From NCBI RefSeq assembly GCF_049727805.1, contig NZ_JBCNYA010000020.1:1-64000 (forward strand): a stretch of DNA of 64,000 bases, in the 5' to 3' direction. Made by a program: the position numbers and the translations under genes. Every line of letters starts with the position of its first letter. Position 1 is the first letter of the stretch. Of the stretch, positions 42,444 to 51,265 are shown piece by piece. The notes below the pieces were generated by a model. It saw only the letters and a list, made by a program, of their open reading frames with translations. It was not told the origin of the DNA and did not search any database. The stretch is from Frateuria_A sp049727805 (GTDB taxonomy: Bacteria > Pseudomonadota > Gammaproteobacteria > Xanthomonadales > Rhodanobacteraceae).

Positions 42444-43426
42444 CGCTGGAACGCGCGCTGCAGGAGCGGCCGGGGGACTTCGATTTCTTCGAGGCGATCC
42501 GGCAGCTCGAGTGCGCGCATCCGACTCGCCCGCGGCTGGGCGAGTCGACCAAACCGTCGGAAGACTTCGTGCGCCTGTGCCAGACGCCCTCGCTGGCCTT
42601 CGCCGCGAGCGCGATCGACCGCTTCGAGCCGGCCACGGCAGGCCAGCCGGCGCGCATGCGCGCCTGGTTCTTCGGACTGTTCGGCCCCAATGCGCCGCTG
42701 CCGCTGCACCTGACCGAGTACGCGCTCGACCGCGAACGCAACGCGCGCGATCCGACCCTGATCGCGTTCGCCGACATCTTCCATCACCGCATGGCGAGCC
42801 TGTTCTACCGCGCCTGGGCCAATGCCCAGCCCACGGTGCAGGCCGACCGCCGCGCGGAAGACCGCTTCCGCCTTTACACCGGCGCCCTGGTCGGCATGGC
42901 CACGCCCGGCCTGGAAGGCAGGGACGCGCTGCCGGACGACTACAAGCGCTACTTCGCCGGCCGTATGGTCGCGCAGACGCGCAACGCCGAAGGCCTGCGC
43001 AGCCTGCTGCAGCATTTCTTCGCCGTGCCCGTGCGGGTGATCGAATTCGTCGCCGAATGGATGCGCCTGCCGCGCGAGGCGCACCTTCGGCTCGGTCGCT
43101 CGACCGAAGTCGCGGCGCTGGGCCGCACGGCGGTCATCGGCGAGTACGTGTGGGGCGCCCAGCAGCGCTTCCGCCTGCGCCTGGGGCCGCTCGATCGCAA
43201 CCAGTTCGAGCATTTTCTTCCCGGCGGCACCGCGCTGGCGCAACTGGTCGCCACCGTGCGCAGTTATATCGGGGACGAGAAATCCTGGGACGTGCAACTG
43301 GTGCTCAAGCGCGAAGACGTGCCGGCTGCGCGACTGGGCAGGGGTGGGCGCCTCGGGCTGAGCCTGTGGCTGGGGCGGCGCGCCGGCCAGGGCGACAGCG
43401 ATGATGTCGTGTTGCCGGTGGGCTGA
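42407..43426 (+). CDS. tssG: T6SS baseplate protein TssG
   Basis: TssG (VasB) is the partner of TssF in the wedge. The 339-residue protein has the family segments DFFEAIRQLECAHP, FFGLFGPNAPLPLHLTEYA and FFAVPVRVIEFVAEWM. ATG 42407 is chosen, inside tssF; this overlap is typical. The effector gene follows after 83 bases. Confidence 0.95.
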   Translation: MAGTAGYAPDAVALERALQERPGDFDFFEAIRQLECAHPTRPRLGESTKPSEDFVRLCQTPSLAFAASAIDRFEPATAGQPARMRAWFFGLFGPNAPLPLHLTEYALDRERNARDPTLIAFADIFHHRMASLFYRAWANAQPTVQADRRAEDRFRLYTGALVGMATPGLEGRDALPDDYKRYFAGRMVAQTRNAEGLRSLLQHFFAVPVRVIEFVAEWMRLPREAHLRLGRSTEVAALGRTAVIGEYVWGAQQRFRLRLGPLDRNQFEHFLPGGTALAQLVATVRSYIGDEKSWDVQLVLKREDVPAARLGRGGRLGLSLWLGRRAGQGDSDDVVLPVG

Positions 43427-43509
43427 GGGAATGGATCGCAGCCGCGCGGCGCCGACGGACCGGCAAGCATCGACCGGATCCGGGCGCCATCGGGAGAAGG
43501 ACGAGCGTT

Positions 43510-43956
43510 ATGTCGAAGTGCCCGGCAGACCTGTGGAGAGCCATCCACACGAGCGATTTCCCGGACGGTCCCGTTGTCGACGGCGAGCCGGCCCCGGGAA
43601 TTCTCTATCCGACGTTCGAGCGCAAGCAGATCGGCGTGCTTCCCAATGGCAAGCCGAAGTACCGCAAGCCGGACGTGAGCATCGTGGACGGCCTGGTGCA
43701 GCCCGGCGGTGGCACGTCGCTTTTCGACAGGAAGAACGTGTTCAAGGGGAAGGCGTGGCGGTACTTCCATATCCCGAAGGACACGCTGGTAGATCCCAAT
43801 CTGGCTATCGTCGGCCCGGACTACAACGAGGCCTTTGCCGCCAACCACTACCAGATCGAGCCATGCAAACCGTTGTTCACCGGCGTCCTGAAGGGAGCGT
43901 TGGACAACTTCGCCAGAGCCGCTTTGGCCAAGCTTTACGAAGACGCGCGCAGCTAG
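43510..43956 (+). CDS. Tse2-like T6SS toxin (ADP-ribosyltransferase-like fold)
   Basis: The 148-residue protein resembles Tse2 of P. aeruginosa, a cytoplasmic NAD-dependent toxin. Shared segments, compared from memory: ILYPTFE, KPDVSIVDGLV, GGGTSLFDRKNVF, IVGPDYNEAFAANHYQIEP and KGALDNFARAALAKLYEDAR. No signal peptide, as expected for an Hcp-borne effector. The gene is directly followed by a Tsi2-like immunity gene (11 bases). It is visibly lower in GC than its neighbours, as mobile effector genes often are. The mechanism of the family is only partly known. Confidence 0.8.
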   Translation: MSKCPADLWRAIHTSDFPDGPVVDGEPAPGILYPTFERKQIGVLPNGKPKYRKPDVSIVDGLVQPGGGTSLFDRKNVFKGKAWRYFHIPKDTLVDPNLAIVGPDYNEAFAANHYQIEPCKPLFTGVLKGALDNFARAALAKLYEDARS

Positions 43957-43967
43957 GGATCCATGCC

Positions 43968-44189
43968 ATGACGATAAGCATCCACACGTTGACCATGTCC
44001 GTACTGGCGGTGCAGGCCAGGATCGAGGAGCTGCAGGACCGCATCTCGCGCGCCGCGGATCCGGAGCTGTCCTGGCTCGAGGAGGATCTGCTGGCGTATT
44101 CCAAAGCACAGACGGAACTGAAGCGAATGTACGTGCAGGAACAGCAGCGCTCCGACAACCTGGTTCCATACGAAGAGCTGTTCGAGTAG
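43968..44189 (+). CDS. Tsi2-like immunity protein
   Basis: A 73-residue acidic helical protein that begins MTISIHTLTMSVLAVQARI, followed by RIEELQDRISRA and DLLAYSKAQTELKRMYVQEQ. It resembles Tsi2, a two-helix dimer that blocks Tse2 in the cytoplasm. The size (Tsi2 is 77) and position right after the toxin gene are the same. No signal peptide is present, which fits a cytoplasmic target. Confidence 0.78.
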   Translation: MTISIHTLTMSVLAVQARIEELQDRISRAADPELSWLEEDLLAYSKAQTELKRMYVQEQQRSDNLVPYEELFE

Positions 44190-44268
44190 CCCTGGCTATC
44201 GCCGAAATCCTTCAACGCATCCGATTCCACGTTCCCGCCCGGGAACATTCAAACCTTGGGAAAGTGTC

Positions 44269-47016
44269 ATGGCCGAAATCAGTCGCAGCGCCCTGTTCGG
44301 GAAACTCAACAAGCTCGCCTACCGGGGCATCGAAAGCGCCACCGTGTTCTGCAAGCTGCGCGGCAATCCCTATGTCGAGCTGCTGCACTGGATCCACCAG
44401 ATCCTGCAACTGCAGGACTCGGACCTGCACCGCATCGTCAAGCAGTTCAACATCAACCCGTCCAACCTGGCGCGCGACGTCACCGACGCGCTGGACAAGC
44501 TGCCGCGCGGCTCGACCACGATCACCGACCTTTCCTCCAACGTCGAGGAGGCGGTCGAGCGCGGCTGGGTGTTCGCCACGCTGATGTTCGGCGAGGCGCA
44601 GGTACGCACCGGCTATCTGATGGTCGGCGTGCTGCGCACGCGCCACCTGCGCAACGCGCTGGTCGGCATCTCGGCCGAGTTCGACAAGATCAAGCCTGAG
44701 ACGCTGGTGGAGAAATTCGCCGAAGTGGTGTCCGGCTCGCCCGAGGACGGCCAGAGCGCCAGCGACGGCTTCCAGATGGGCGGCGCCGTGCCGGGCGAGG
44801 CCAGCGGCGCGATGGGCCCGGCGCAGATGGGCAAGCAGGAGGCGCTCAAGCAGTTCACCGTCGATCTCACCGCGCAGGCGCGCAGCGGCAAGATCGACCC
44901 GATCGTCGGCCGCGACGAGGAGATCCGCCAGGTCGTCGACATCCTCATGCGCCGCCGCCAGAACAACCCGATGCTGGTCGGCGAGGCAGGCGTGGGCAAG
45001 ACCGCGGTGGTCGAAGGGTTTGCCTTGCGCATCGCCCAGGGCGACGTGCCGCCGCAGCTCAAGGACGTCGAGCTGCGCACGCTGGACGTGGGCCTGCTGC
45101 AGGCCGGCGCCAGCATGAAGGGCGAGTTCGAGAACCGGCTGCGCCAGGTGATCGAGGAAGTGCAGGCGAGCCCGAAGCCGATCATCCTGTTCATCGACGA
45201 GGCCCACACCCTGGTCGGCGCCGGTGGCGCGGCCGGTACGGGCGATGCGGCCAACCTGCTCAAGCCGGCGCTGGCGCGCGGCAACCTGCGCACGGTCGGC
45301 GCCACGACCTGGGCCGAGTACAAGAAGCACATCGAGAAGGATCCGGCGCTGACCCGCCGCTTCCAGACCGTGCAGGTCGACGAGCCGAGCGAGGAGAAGG
45401 GCATCCTGATGATGCGCGGCGTCGCCAGCGTGATGGAGAAGCACCACCGCGTGCAGATCCTGGACGAGGCGCTGGAGGCCGCGGTCAAGCTCTCGCATCG
45501 CTACATTCCCGCGCGCCAGTTGCCGGACAAGGCGGTCAGCCTGCTCGATACCGCCTGCGCCCGCGTGGCGATCAGCCAGCACGCCGTGCCGCCGGAAGTG
45601 GACGACACCCGCAAGCGCATCCAGGCGCTGGAGACCGAACTGGCGATCATCGCCCGCGAGAAGACCGTGGGCGTGGACGTGGCCGAGCGCGAGGCTTCGG
45701 CCGGCGAAAAGCTCGCCGTCGCCAAGGCCCGGCTGGAGACGCTGGAGGTGAACTGGCAGGTCGAGAAGGGCCTGGTCGAGAAGATCCTCGCCCTGCGCGC
45801 CCGCCTGCGCGGCGATGCGGCGCCGGTGGAGGGCACCGGCAGCGCGCTGGAGGAGGCGGCCAACGCCGAAGGCGGCGCCGTCGCGGTCGCAGGCACCGCC
45901 CTGACCGACGCCGAACGCGCCACCGCCCTGGATGAACTGAAGGGCCTGCAGGCGCAGCTCTCCGAACTGCAGGGCGAAAGCCCGCTGATCCTGCCCACGG
46001 TCGACTATGTGGCGGTCGGTTCGGTGGTGTCCGACTGGACCGGCATTCCGGTCGGCCGCATGGTCAAGAGCGAGCTCGAGACCGTGATGAACCTGGCCAG
46101 CCTGATGGGCAAGCGCGTGATCGGCCAGGACCACGCGATGGAGATGATCGCCAAGCGCATCCAGACCAGCCGCGCCGGCCTGGACAACCCGAACAAGCCG
46201 ATCGGCGTGTTCATGCTGGCCGGCACCTCCGGCGTGGGCAAGACCGAGACCGCGCTGGCGCTGGCCGAGGCGCTCTACGGCGGCGAGCAGAACCTGATCA
46301 CCATCAACATGAGCGAGTTCCAGGAGGCGCACACCGTCTCCACGCTCAAGGGCGCGCCTCCGGGCTATGTCGGCTACGGCGAGGGCGGCGTGCTGACCGA
46401 AGCGGTGCGCCGCAAGCCGTACTCGGTGGTGCTGCTGGACGAGGTGGAGAAGGCCCACCCGGACGTACACGAGATCTTCTTCCAGGTGTTCGACAAGGGC
46501 GTGATGGAAGACGGCGAAGGCCGCTCCATCGACTTCAAGAACACCCTGATCCTGCTCACCACCAACGCCGGCACCGACCTGATCGCAGGACTCTGCCAGG
46601 ACCCGGACCTGATGCCCGAACCCGAAGGCATCGCCAAGGCCCTGCGCGAGCCGCTGCTGAAGGTGTTCCCGCCGGCGTTGCTCGGCCGCCTGGTGACGAT
46701 CCCGTACTACCCGCTAAGCGAGAAGATGCTCGGCGAGATCGTCAAGCTGCAACTCGGCCGCATCAAGAAGCGCATCGAGGCGCGCTACAAGATTCCGTTC
46801 GAGTACGACGACGAGGTCGTCAAGCTGGTGGTCAGCCGCTGCACCGAGAGCGAGTCGGGCGGCCGCATGATCGACGCGATCCTGACCAACACGATGCTGC
46901 CGGACGTCAGCCGAGAGTTCCTGAACCGCATGATCGCGGGCACGCCGGTGACGGGCGTGCAGGTGGGCGTGAAGGACGCCAATTTCTCGTATGCGTTTGC
47001 CGAGCAGTCCAACTGA
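44269..47016 (+). CDS. clpV: T6SS sheath-disassembly ATPase ClpV (TssH)
   Basis: ClpV unfolds contracted TssBC sheath for reuse. The 915-residue AAA+ protein has an N-domain that binds TssC, a first ATPase with Walker A K244 in VGEAGVGKTA and Walker B LFIDEAHTLVGAGG, a coiled-coil middle domain (about 410-560), and a second ATPase with K658 in AGTSGVGKTET. The start at 44269 follows a GGGAAAG site. It is likely cotranscribed with the Tse2-like pair. Confidence 0.97.
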   Translation: MAEISRSALFGKLNKLAYRGIESATVFCKLRGNPYVELLHWIHQILQLQDSDLHRIVKQFNINPSNLARDVTDALDKLPRGSTTITDLSSNVEEAVERGWVFATLMFGEAQVRTGYLMVGVLRTRHLRNALVGISAEFDKIKPETLVEKFAEVVSGSPEDGQSASDGFQMGGAVPGEASGAMGPAQMGKQEALKQFTVDLTAQARSGKIDPIVGRDEEIRQVVDILMRRRQNNPMLVGEAGVGKTAVVEGFALRIAQGDVPPQLKDVELRTLDVGLLQAGASMKGEFENRLRQVIEEVQASPKPIILFIDEAHTLVGAGGAAGTGDAANLLKPALARGNLRTVGATTWAEYKKHIEKDPALTRRFQTVQVDEPSEEKGILMMRGVASVMEKHHRVQILDEALEAAVKLSHRYIPARQLPDKAVSLLDTACARVAISQHAVPPEVDDTRKRIQALETELAIIAREKTVGVDVAEREASAGEKLAVAKARLETLEVNWQVEKGLVEKILALRARLRGDAAPVEGTGSALEEAANAEGGAVAVAGTALTDAERATALDELKGLQAQLSELQGESPLILPTVDYVAVGSVVSDWTGIPVGRMVKSELETVMNLASLMGKRVIGQDHAMEMIAKRIQTSRAGLDNPNKPIGVFMLAGTSGVGKTETALALAEALYGGEQNLITINMSEFQEAHTVSTLKGAPPGYVGYGEGGVLTEAVRRKPYSVVLLDEVEKAHPDVHEIFFQVFDKGVMEDGEGRSIDFKNTLILLTTNAGTDLIAGLCQDPDLMPEPEGIAKALREPLLKVFPPALLGRLVTIPYYPLSEKMLGEIVKLQLGRIKKRIEARYKIPFEYDDEVVKLVVSRCTESESGGRMIDAILTNTMLPDVSREFLNRMIAGTPVTGVQVGVKDANFSYAFAEQSN

Positions 47017-47112
47017 CGCGGATGGCCCGTAACCGGCGGAGCCGCCTGGCGCAGCGTTGCGCCCTGGCGGCACGCGGGAGCCTGCGGGCCAGCCTTTTCC
47101 TGGAGAAGTTTG

Positions 47113-48408
47113 ATGTCCACATTCACGGTCTACTGCCACGGTACTGGCTTCAACCGCACCAAGGGCAGCTCGTCCGACGAGCTGGTCGCCTGGTTCCACA
47201 ACCACAACGACGGCGTCGAGGCGGTGCTCGGTGGCGGCGGCGTGACCCGCGGCGACTACATGATCAATGAAGGGCCCGGCCATAGCGGCAACGGCATCGC
47301 GCAGCCGCAGCAGATCAACCCGATCACCGGCAACCGCAAGCAGAACCTGTCGGTGGGCAAGGCCATCAAGGGGCCGTCGTTTGCCGACCACGCCATCGGC
47401 AATACCGGCGGCCCCAAGGTCGCGGCCAAGCTGCGCGGTGTGATCAGCGGCCAGGGATGGGACGAGAACGTCATCCGCACGGTGAATCTCATCCAGGACC
47501 TGAAGTTCGAGCATGGCCAGCCGATCGACCGCGTCAACATGGTCGGCTGGAGCCGCGGTGCAGTGACCTGCATGCGCATCGCCAACATGATGAACGAGGT
47601 GTTCGGCAACGAGATCACCTGCAACATCTTCGCGGTCGACCCGGTGGCCGGCGCCGACGCCGGCGAGAAGATGGCCGACACCCAGGTCCTGCATGCCAAC
47701 GTCGCACGCTATGTCGGCATCCTTGCCATGCACGAGATGCGCAGCACGTTCAACCCGCAGGACTGGAGCCGTGTCCGTGCCCCGGCCACCGAAGCCATCT
47801 TCCTGCCCATGCCCGGAGTGCACAACGCGCAGGTCATGGTGAAAACGCCGCCGGATGCGGCCTACGTCACCCGCAATCTGGCCTGCGGCCTGCTGCGCGA
47901 CTGGGGCACGCCGATCAACGTCACGCCCTACGGCCACCTCAGCACCGCGCAGGACATGTGCGTGGCCTATGCGCGCATGGTGCTGGCGCTGTCCGAGCAC
48001 AAGTCGTACGAAACCAAGAGCGTGATGGGCCGCGTCATGGGCGGTACCACCAGCCTCCGGCGCCGCGAGTTCGCCAAGCACTCCAAGATGGACACCTACA
48101 CCCGCGGCGGCAAGGAGAGCTACTGGATCAACGAGCATCACCGCGCCTGCTTCGCCAAGGCGTTTCCGGACGTCTACGACATGGTGTTCGAGAGCCAGGG
48201 CTCGGGCGAGATGGCGCTCACGGCGCAGTCGCGCTTTTCGGCGTTCTTCAACCTGATCCAGGGCAATGCACCGCTACGCCGTTCGCTGGAGCTGAAAGGG
48301 CTGCTGGTGGAGGAGTCGCCGACCCGGTACCTGATCGGCATCGGCGCGGGCCGCTACAGCAACCAGTTGCGCCGGCTGTGGCCGGATGCCTTTCCGCTGC
48401 ACGCCTGA
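47113..48408 (+). CDS. Putative T6SS lipase-like effector (GxSxG, Tle-like)
   Basis: A 431-residue alpha/beta hydrolase-type protein. The nucleophile elbow GWSRGAV puts the serine at S147; an acidic residue follows in FAVDPVAGAD, and a candidate His lies in MPGVHNAQV or YGHLSTA. The sequence opens FTVYCHGTGFNRTKGSSSDEL. These features fit the Tle phospholipase groups, but the exact group cannot be told without a search. It has no signal peptide and no recognisable immunity gene beside it. ATG 47113 has GGAGAAG upstream; a TTG one codon earlier is possible. Confidence 0.65.
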   Translation: MSTFTVYCHGTGFNRTKGSSSDELVAWFHNHNDGVEAVLGGGGVTRGDYMINEGPGHSGNGIAQPQQINPITGNRKQNLSVGKAIKGPSFADHAIGNTGGPKVAAKLRGVISGQGWDENVIRTVNLIQDLKFEHGQPIDRVNMVGWSRGAVTCMRIANMMNEVFGNEITCNIFAVDPVAGADAGEKMADTQVLHANVARYVGILAMHEMRSTFNPQDWSRVRAPATEAIFLPMPGVHNAQVMVKTPPDAAYVTRNLACGLLRDWGTPINVTPYGHLSTAQDMCVAYARMVLALSEHKSYETKSVMGRVMGGTTSLRRREFAKHSKMDTYTRGGKESYWINEHHRACFAKAFPDVYDMVFESQGSGEMALTAQSRFSAFFNLIQGNAPLRRSLELKGLLVEESPTRYLIGIGAGRYSNQLRRLWPDAFPLHA

Positions 48409-48492
48409 TCCTGGCGTGGCGGAGCGGAAACCGGGGAGCTGGTTTCTGGGTTGGACCACGTGACCTGCATGTGTCGGACGGGATGAAGAGCC

Positions 48493-49539
48493 ATGGGTAC
48501 TTCCGTTATTCAAGACAACGCCAAGTTCGCGAACGTCATGGCGAACTTCAAAGTCCATTCAACGGCGGCCGCCAACGGCGCCCTGGTTTTTGCAGGCACT
48601 CATTGGCCACTGGGCGTTGCGGACGTCAACGCGGTGGGGGCGACCTCCGTAGGTCGCCAAATGCGGCGCGAAATCGACTACGCATTTGCAGAAGCGCGGG
48701 CAATGCTGGCCGCGGGTTTCGTCAAGGCGGCGGCCGCATGCCAGGGAGAGGAGGCCGCGGGCCTTCTGATGAAGAAGTGGTTTGGCAGAAGGCAGTCGGG
48801 CCCCGGTCAGAACGACTGGTGGCAAGGCGCCTATCGCATTATCGGGCAACTGCAGGCTCTGCTCTCGAAGGATATAAACGTCTTCTATCGCGGCGACGAT
48901 ACGCTGATAGGAAAGCCGGACGACTATCCCGGTGCCACTGGTAACCTGGTTGCGCGGGACGTCGCCGGTTACGCCGAGACCAGTGCCGGCGCGACTGATG
49001 GAAACATCGGCCTTTGCAAGCTTTTCTTCAGGCGTGAATCCGGTGGCGTGTTCAAGACCGCCCAGAAGGGACGCGATTCGATCGGTGGCTGCATCGTGCA
49101 CGAGCTTTCGCACAACTACTGCGGTACCGAAGATCACGATGGCAAGGGTGGCGGCACCTGTTACGGCGATGCATCGTGCCAGAAGCTGGCGAGAGAGCGG
49201 AGGCGGCGAGCCTGGTACAACGCCGACAACATCGAATACTTCTGTGAAGATGCTTACTACGGCATCGTCGCCGCAAAGCAGGCCATCCAGTCGGGAGCGG
49301 TGAATACCGCGAGCAATCTGCGCAATGCACACAAGCAAATCATCGACGCCCTGGTCCCGCAGCCGAAGAACACGGTAGCGCAAGGAGGCGTTCGCCAGCC
49401 TGGCCAAGTCACGGGAGAGGTGGCGCTCAGGCGCGCCATATTCCAGGCGACGGCAATCGTGGAGAACCCGTCGTTGCCGACCAATCCGGTGGTTTCGACG
49501 GGAAAGGTTTCTGCGCTCCGCGGCGTCTTCGAGCAGTAG
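48493..49539 (+). CDS. M35-like zinc metallopeptidase, putative T6SS effector
   Basis: The 348-residue protein has the HExxH helix H203-E204-L-S-H207 (GCIVHELSHNY) followed by CGTEDHDG, where D214 fits the third, aspartate zinc ligand of the aspzincin (M35) family, and CYGDASC and YNADNIEYFCEDAYY, the M35 hallmark NADxxE(Y/F)F. There is no signal peptide, so export would have to use the T6SS. An N-terminal domain of about 170 residues is unrecognised. The codon and base use is less GC-rich than flanking T6SS genes, suggesting transfer. Target proteins and immunity are unknown. Confidence 0.7.
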   Translation: MGTSVIQDNAKFANVMANFKVHSTAAANGALVFAGTHWPLGVADVNAVGATSVGRQMRREIDYAFAEARAMLAAGFVKAAAACQGEEAAGLLMKKWFGRRQSGPGQNDWWQGAYRIIGQLQALLSKDINVFYRGDDTLIGKPDDYPGATGNLVARDVAGYAETSAGATDGNIGLCKLFFRRESGGVFKTAQKGRDSIGGCIVHELSHNYCGTEDHDGKGGGTCYGDASCQKLARERRRRAWYNADNIEYFCEDAYYGIVAAKQAIQSGAVNTASNLRNAHKQIIDALVPQPKNTVAQGGVRQPGQVTGEVALRRAIFQATAIVENPSLPTNPVVSTGKVSALRGVFEQ

Positions 49540-49695
49540 GGCGGGGTGTCGCCAACGCCATCTGCAGCAGCTTCGCTCCGCCGTAAAGAACCTCGTGCCG
49601 GATCAAGGCGAGGAGTAATGCAGGTACGCACGAACGGACCTGCAATGGACACGAAAACGCCGGCGCGGGCGGCATCAAATCACGGGGAAAAGCAT

Positions 49696-50709
49696 ATGCC
49701 TACAGCAACACTGAGTCGCGAAGAGTTCATCGCGATGGGCGAACTGGCCAAGGCGCGACGGAAGTTGCTGGTCAACATGTTCTCGGGCACGCGGCTCAAG
49801 TTCGGCAGGGCCGACCAGCTCTCCACCGGCAAGCAGTTGCTGTCCACCGGCAAGAAGATCAAGACCAGCACCGAAAAGCTTGTCAAGGGTGGCAAGACCG
49901 CCAGCAAGGTGGTCAGCCTGCCGGGCATGAAGGACGCGGTCGCCGATTTCATGGTCCAGTGCGCCGACGTCGACGGCATCGATGACATCATCGAGGCGCT
50001 GTCCGGCGAGGTGCTGGCCAACCTGGTGGCGGAGATCACCCCGGTGCTCGGCGTAGTAACCAGCAGCGTAAAGCTGGTCAAGGCCGGCAAGGCGGTGGCC
50101 GAGGACGGCTACAACCTCTACAAGAGTTCGGACTATAAGCAGGGCTTCCGCTTGGGCGACCCGTCAGCCGCGGCCGAGGCGATCCAGGCCATCATCAAGC
50201 GGGACCTGGCCCGGCATTCGATCCAGCTAGGGCAGCAGAGCGTGGCCACCGGCACCAAGATCGCCGGCCTGTTCGCCGATTTCGGCACCGCCACCACGGC
50301 CGCCATCGGCGCGGCCAATGCGCTGGCCAGCCTGGGCCTGCAACTGTTCTCGCTGGGCCTGGACATCAAGGACCTGCGCGCGGGCAACAAGCGCCTGGCG
50401 ACCCCCAACACGCTCGACCTGACCGTGTTCAACGAATGCCCGGTGCTGGGTTGCTATCTGCTGACCTGTTCGGACACCTCCTCGGTGGCCAACATGTTCG
50501 TGGCCGACATCGGCCTGCCCGGATGGATGGACCGGGTCGAGGCTATGAAAAAGAAGCAGATGGACCCGATGCTGAAGATCGCCAGCAAGAATATCCAGAG
50601 CTCGCGCCTGCAACTGGAAGGCCTGAGCAGCGACAAGGGCACGCATGTGAAGAAGGGCTTCTTCGCGGGCATCAAGAGTACGGCGCTCAAGCGGGTCGGG
50701 CTGGCCTGA
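49696..50709 (+). CDS. Unrecognised protein in the T6SS effector region
   Basis: I do not recognise this 337-residue protein. The N-terminal third is Lys/Ser/Thr-rich (QLLSTGKKIKTSTEKLVKGGK). Two alanine/glycine-rich helices, LVAEITPVLGVVTSSVKLVK and GTATTAAIGAANALASLGLQL, could insert in a membrane. The C-terminal part has NECPVLGCYLLTC with three cysteines and a basic end. It lies between the M35-like gene and PAAR. It could be a pore-forming effector, an adaptor or an immunity protein. The start is uncertain: ATG 49696 has GGGGA upstream; in-frame ATGs at 49618 and 49645 would add up to 26 residues. Confidence 0.5.
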   Translation: MPTATLSREEFIAMGELAKARRKLLVNMFSGTRLKFGRADQLSTGKQLLSTGKKIKTSTEKLVKGGKTASKVVSLPGMKDAVADFMVQCADVDGIDDIIEALSGEVLANLVAEITPVLGVVTSSVKLVKAGKAVAEDGYNLYKSSDYKQGFRLGDPSAAAEAIQAIIKRDLARHSIQLGQQSVATGTKIAGLFADFGTATTAAIGAANALASLGLQLFSLGLDIKDLRAGNKRLATPNTLDLTVFNECPVLGCYLLTCSDTSSVANMFVADIGLPGWMDRVEAMKKKQMDPMLKIASKNIQSSRLQLEGLSSDKGTHVKKGFFAGIKSTALKRVGLA

Positions 50710-50718
50710 GGCATCCGG

Positions 50719-50739
50719 CACGCCCGCGAGCCGGGCGTG
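50719..50739 (+). terminator. Hairpin after the unrecognised T6SS gene
   Basis: CACGCCCG (50719-50726) and CGGGCGTG (50732-50739) form a perfect 8-bp stem with a CGAGC loop, 10 bases past the stop at 50709. No T run follows, so it may pause rather than end transcription. A second palindrome, GGCCGG-c-CCGGCC, is at 50795-50807. Confidence 0.5.
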
Positions 50740-50886
50740 AAGGGCGCGTGACCAGATCGGCCGTCGTTTTACGGATTCACCTATAGGCAACGCTGGCCGG
50801 CCCGGCCGGCGTGCCGCCACCAGGGGGACTCCGCCAGCCGTGCAGGGCGGACGGAAATCGAGGCTGGATGCCGTCTCCGGGTGGAT

Positions 50887-50918
50887 CCGGCCTGCCAATG
50901 GAGCCATTGGCAGGCCGG
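50887..50918. repeat. 32-bp near-perfect palindrome upstream of the PAAR gene
   Basis: CCGGCCTGCCAATGG (50887-50901) and CCATTGGCAGGCCGG (50904-50918) are perfect 15-bp inverted arms around AG. It ends 59 bases before the PAAR ATG. It is the longest perfect palindrome noticed in the window. It may be an operator, a REP-like element, or a recombination site used in exchange of VgrG cassettes. Confidence 0.75.
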
Positions 50919-50977
50919 CGCGTCGCGTCGTCGCCGCACCGTCGGGCCGGTCATCCCGCTCCAGCCGAGGAACCCGC

Positions 50978-51265
50978 ATGCAACCCGCCGCCCGCCTCAC
51001 CGACATGCATGTCTGCCCGATGGTCACTGGCGTGGTGCCCCATGTCGGCGGGCCGGTCACCGCGCCGGGTGCGCCCACGGTGCTGATCGGCGGCCTGCCG
51101 GCCGCCCGCATGGGCGACATGGCGACCTGCGTGGGCCCGCCCGACAGCATCGTGATGGGTTCGCCCAAGGTGCTGATCGGCGGCCAGCCGGCCGCGCGCA
51201 TGGGCGACAGTTGCGCGCACGGCGGCACCATCGTGCTGGGCTGCTTCAAGGTGCTGATCGGCTGA
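50978..51265 (+). CDS. PAAR-repeat spike-tip protein
   Basis: The 95-residue protein is a bare PAAR domain: it sharpens the VgrG spike and attaches effectors. Typical pieces are ARLTDMHVCPM, PVTAPGAPTVLIGGLPAARMGD and SPKVLIGGQPAARMGDSC, with zinc ligands H and C. There is no extension, so any cargo must bind from outside. ATG 50978 has GAGGA eight bases upstream; longer frames are excluded because they pass through the palindrome. The stop overlaps the next start by one base (TGATG). Confidence 0.9.
   Translation: MQPAARLTDMHVCPMVTGVVPHVGGPVTAPGAPTVLIGGLPAARMGDMATCVGPPDSIVMGSPKVLIGGQPAARMGDSCAHGGTIVLGCFKVLIG

Noticed and set aside
43427..44268. Tse2/Tsi2-like pair as an ordinary chromosomal toxin-antitoxin module
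   Set aside because: Order is toxin then immunity within the T6SS core operon, and the sequences resemble Tse2/Tsi2; no antitoxin-type DNA-binding domain is present.
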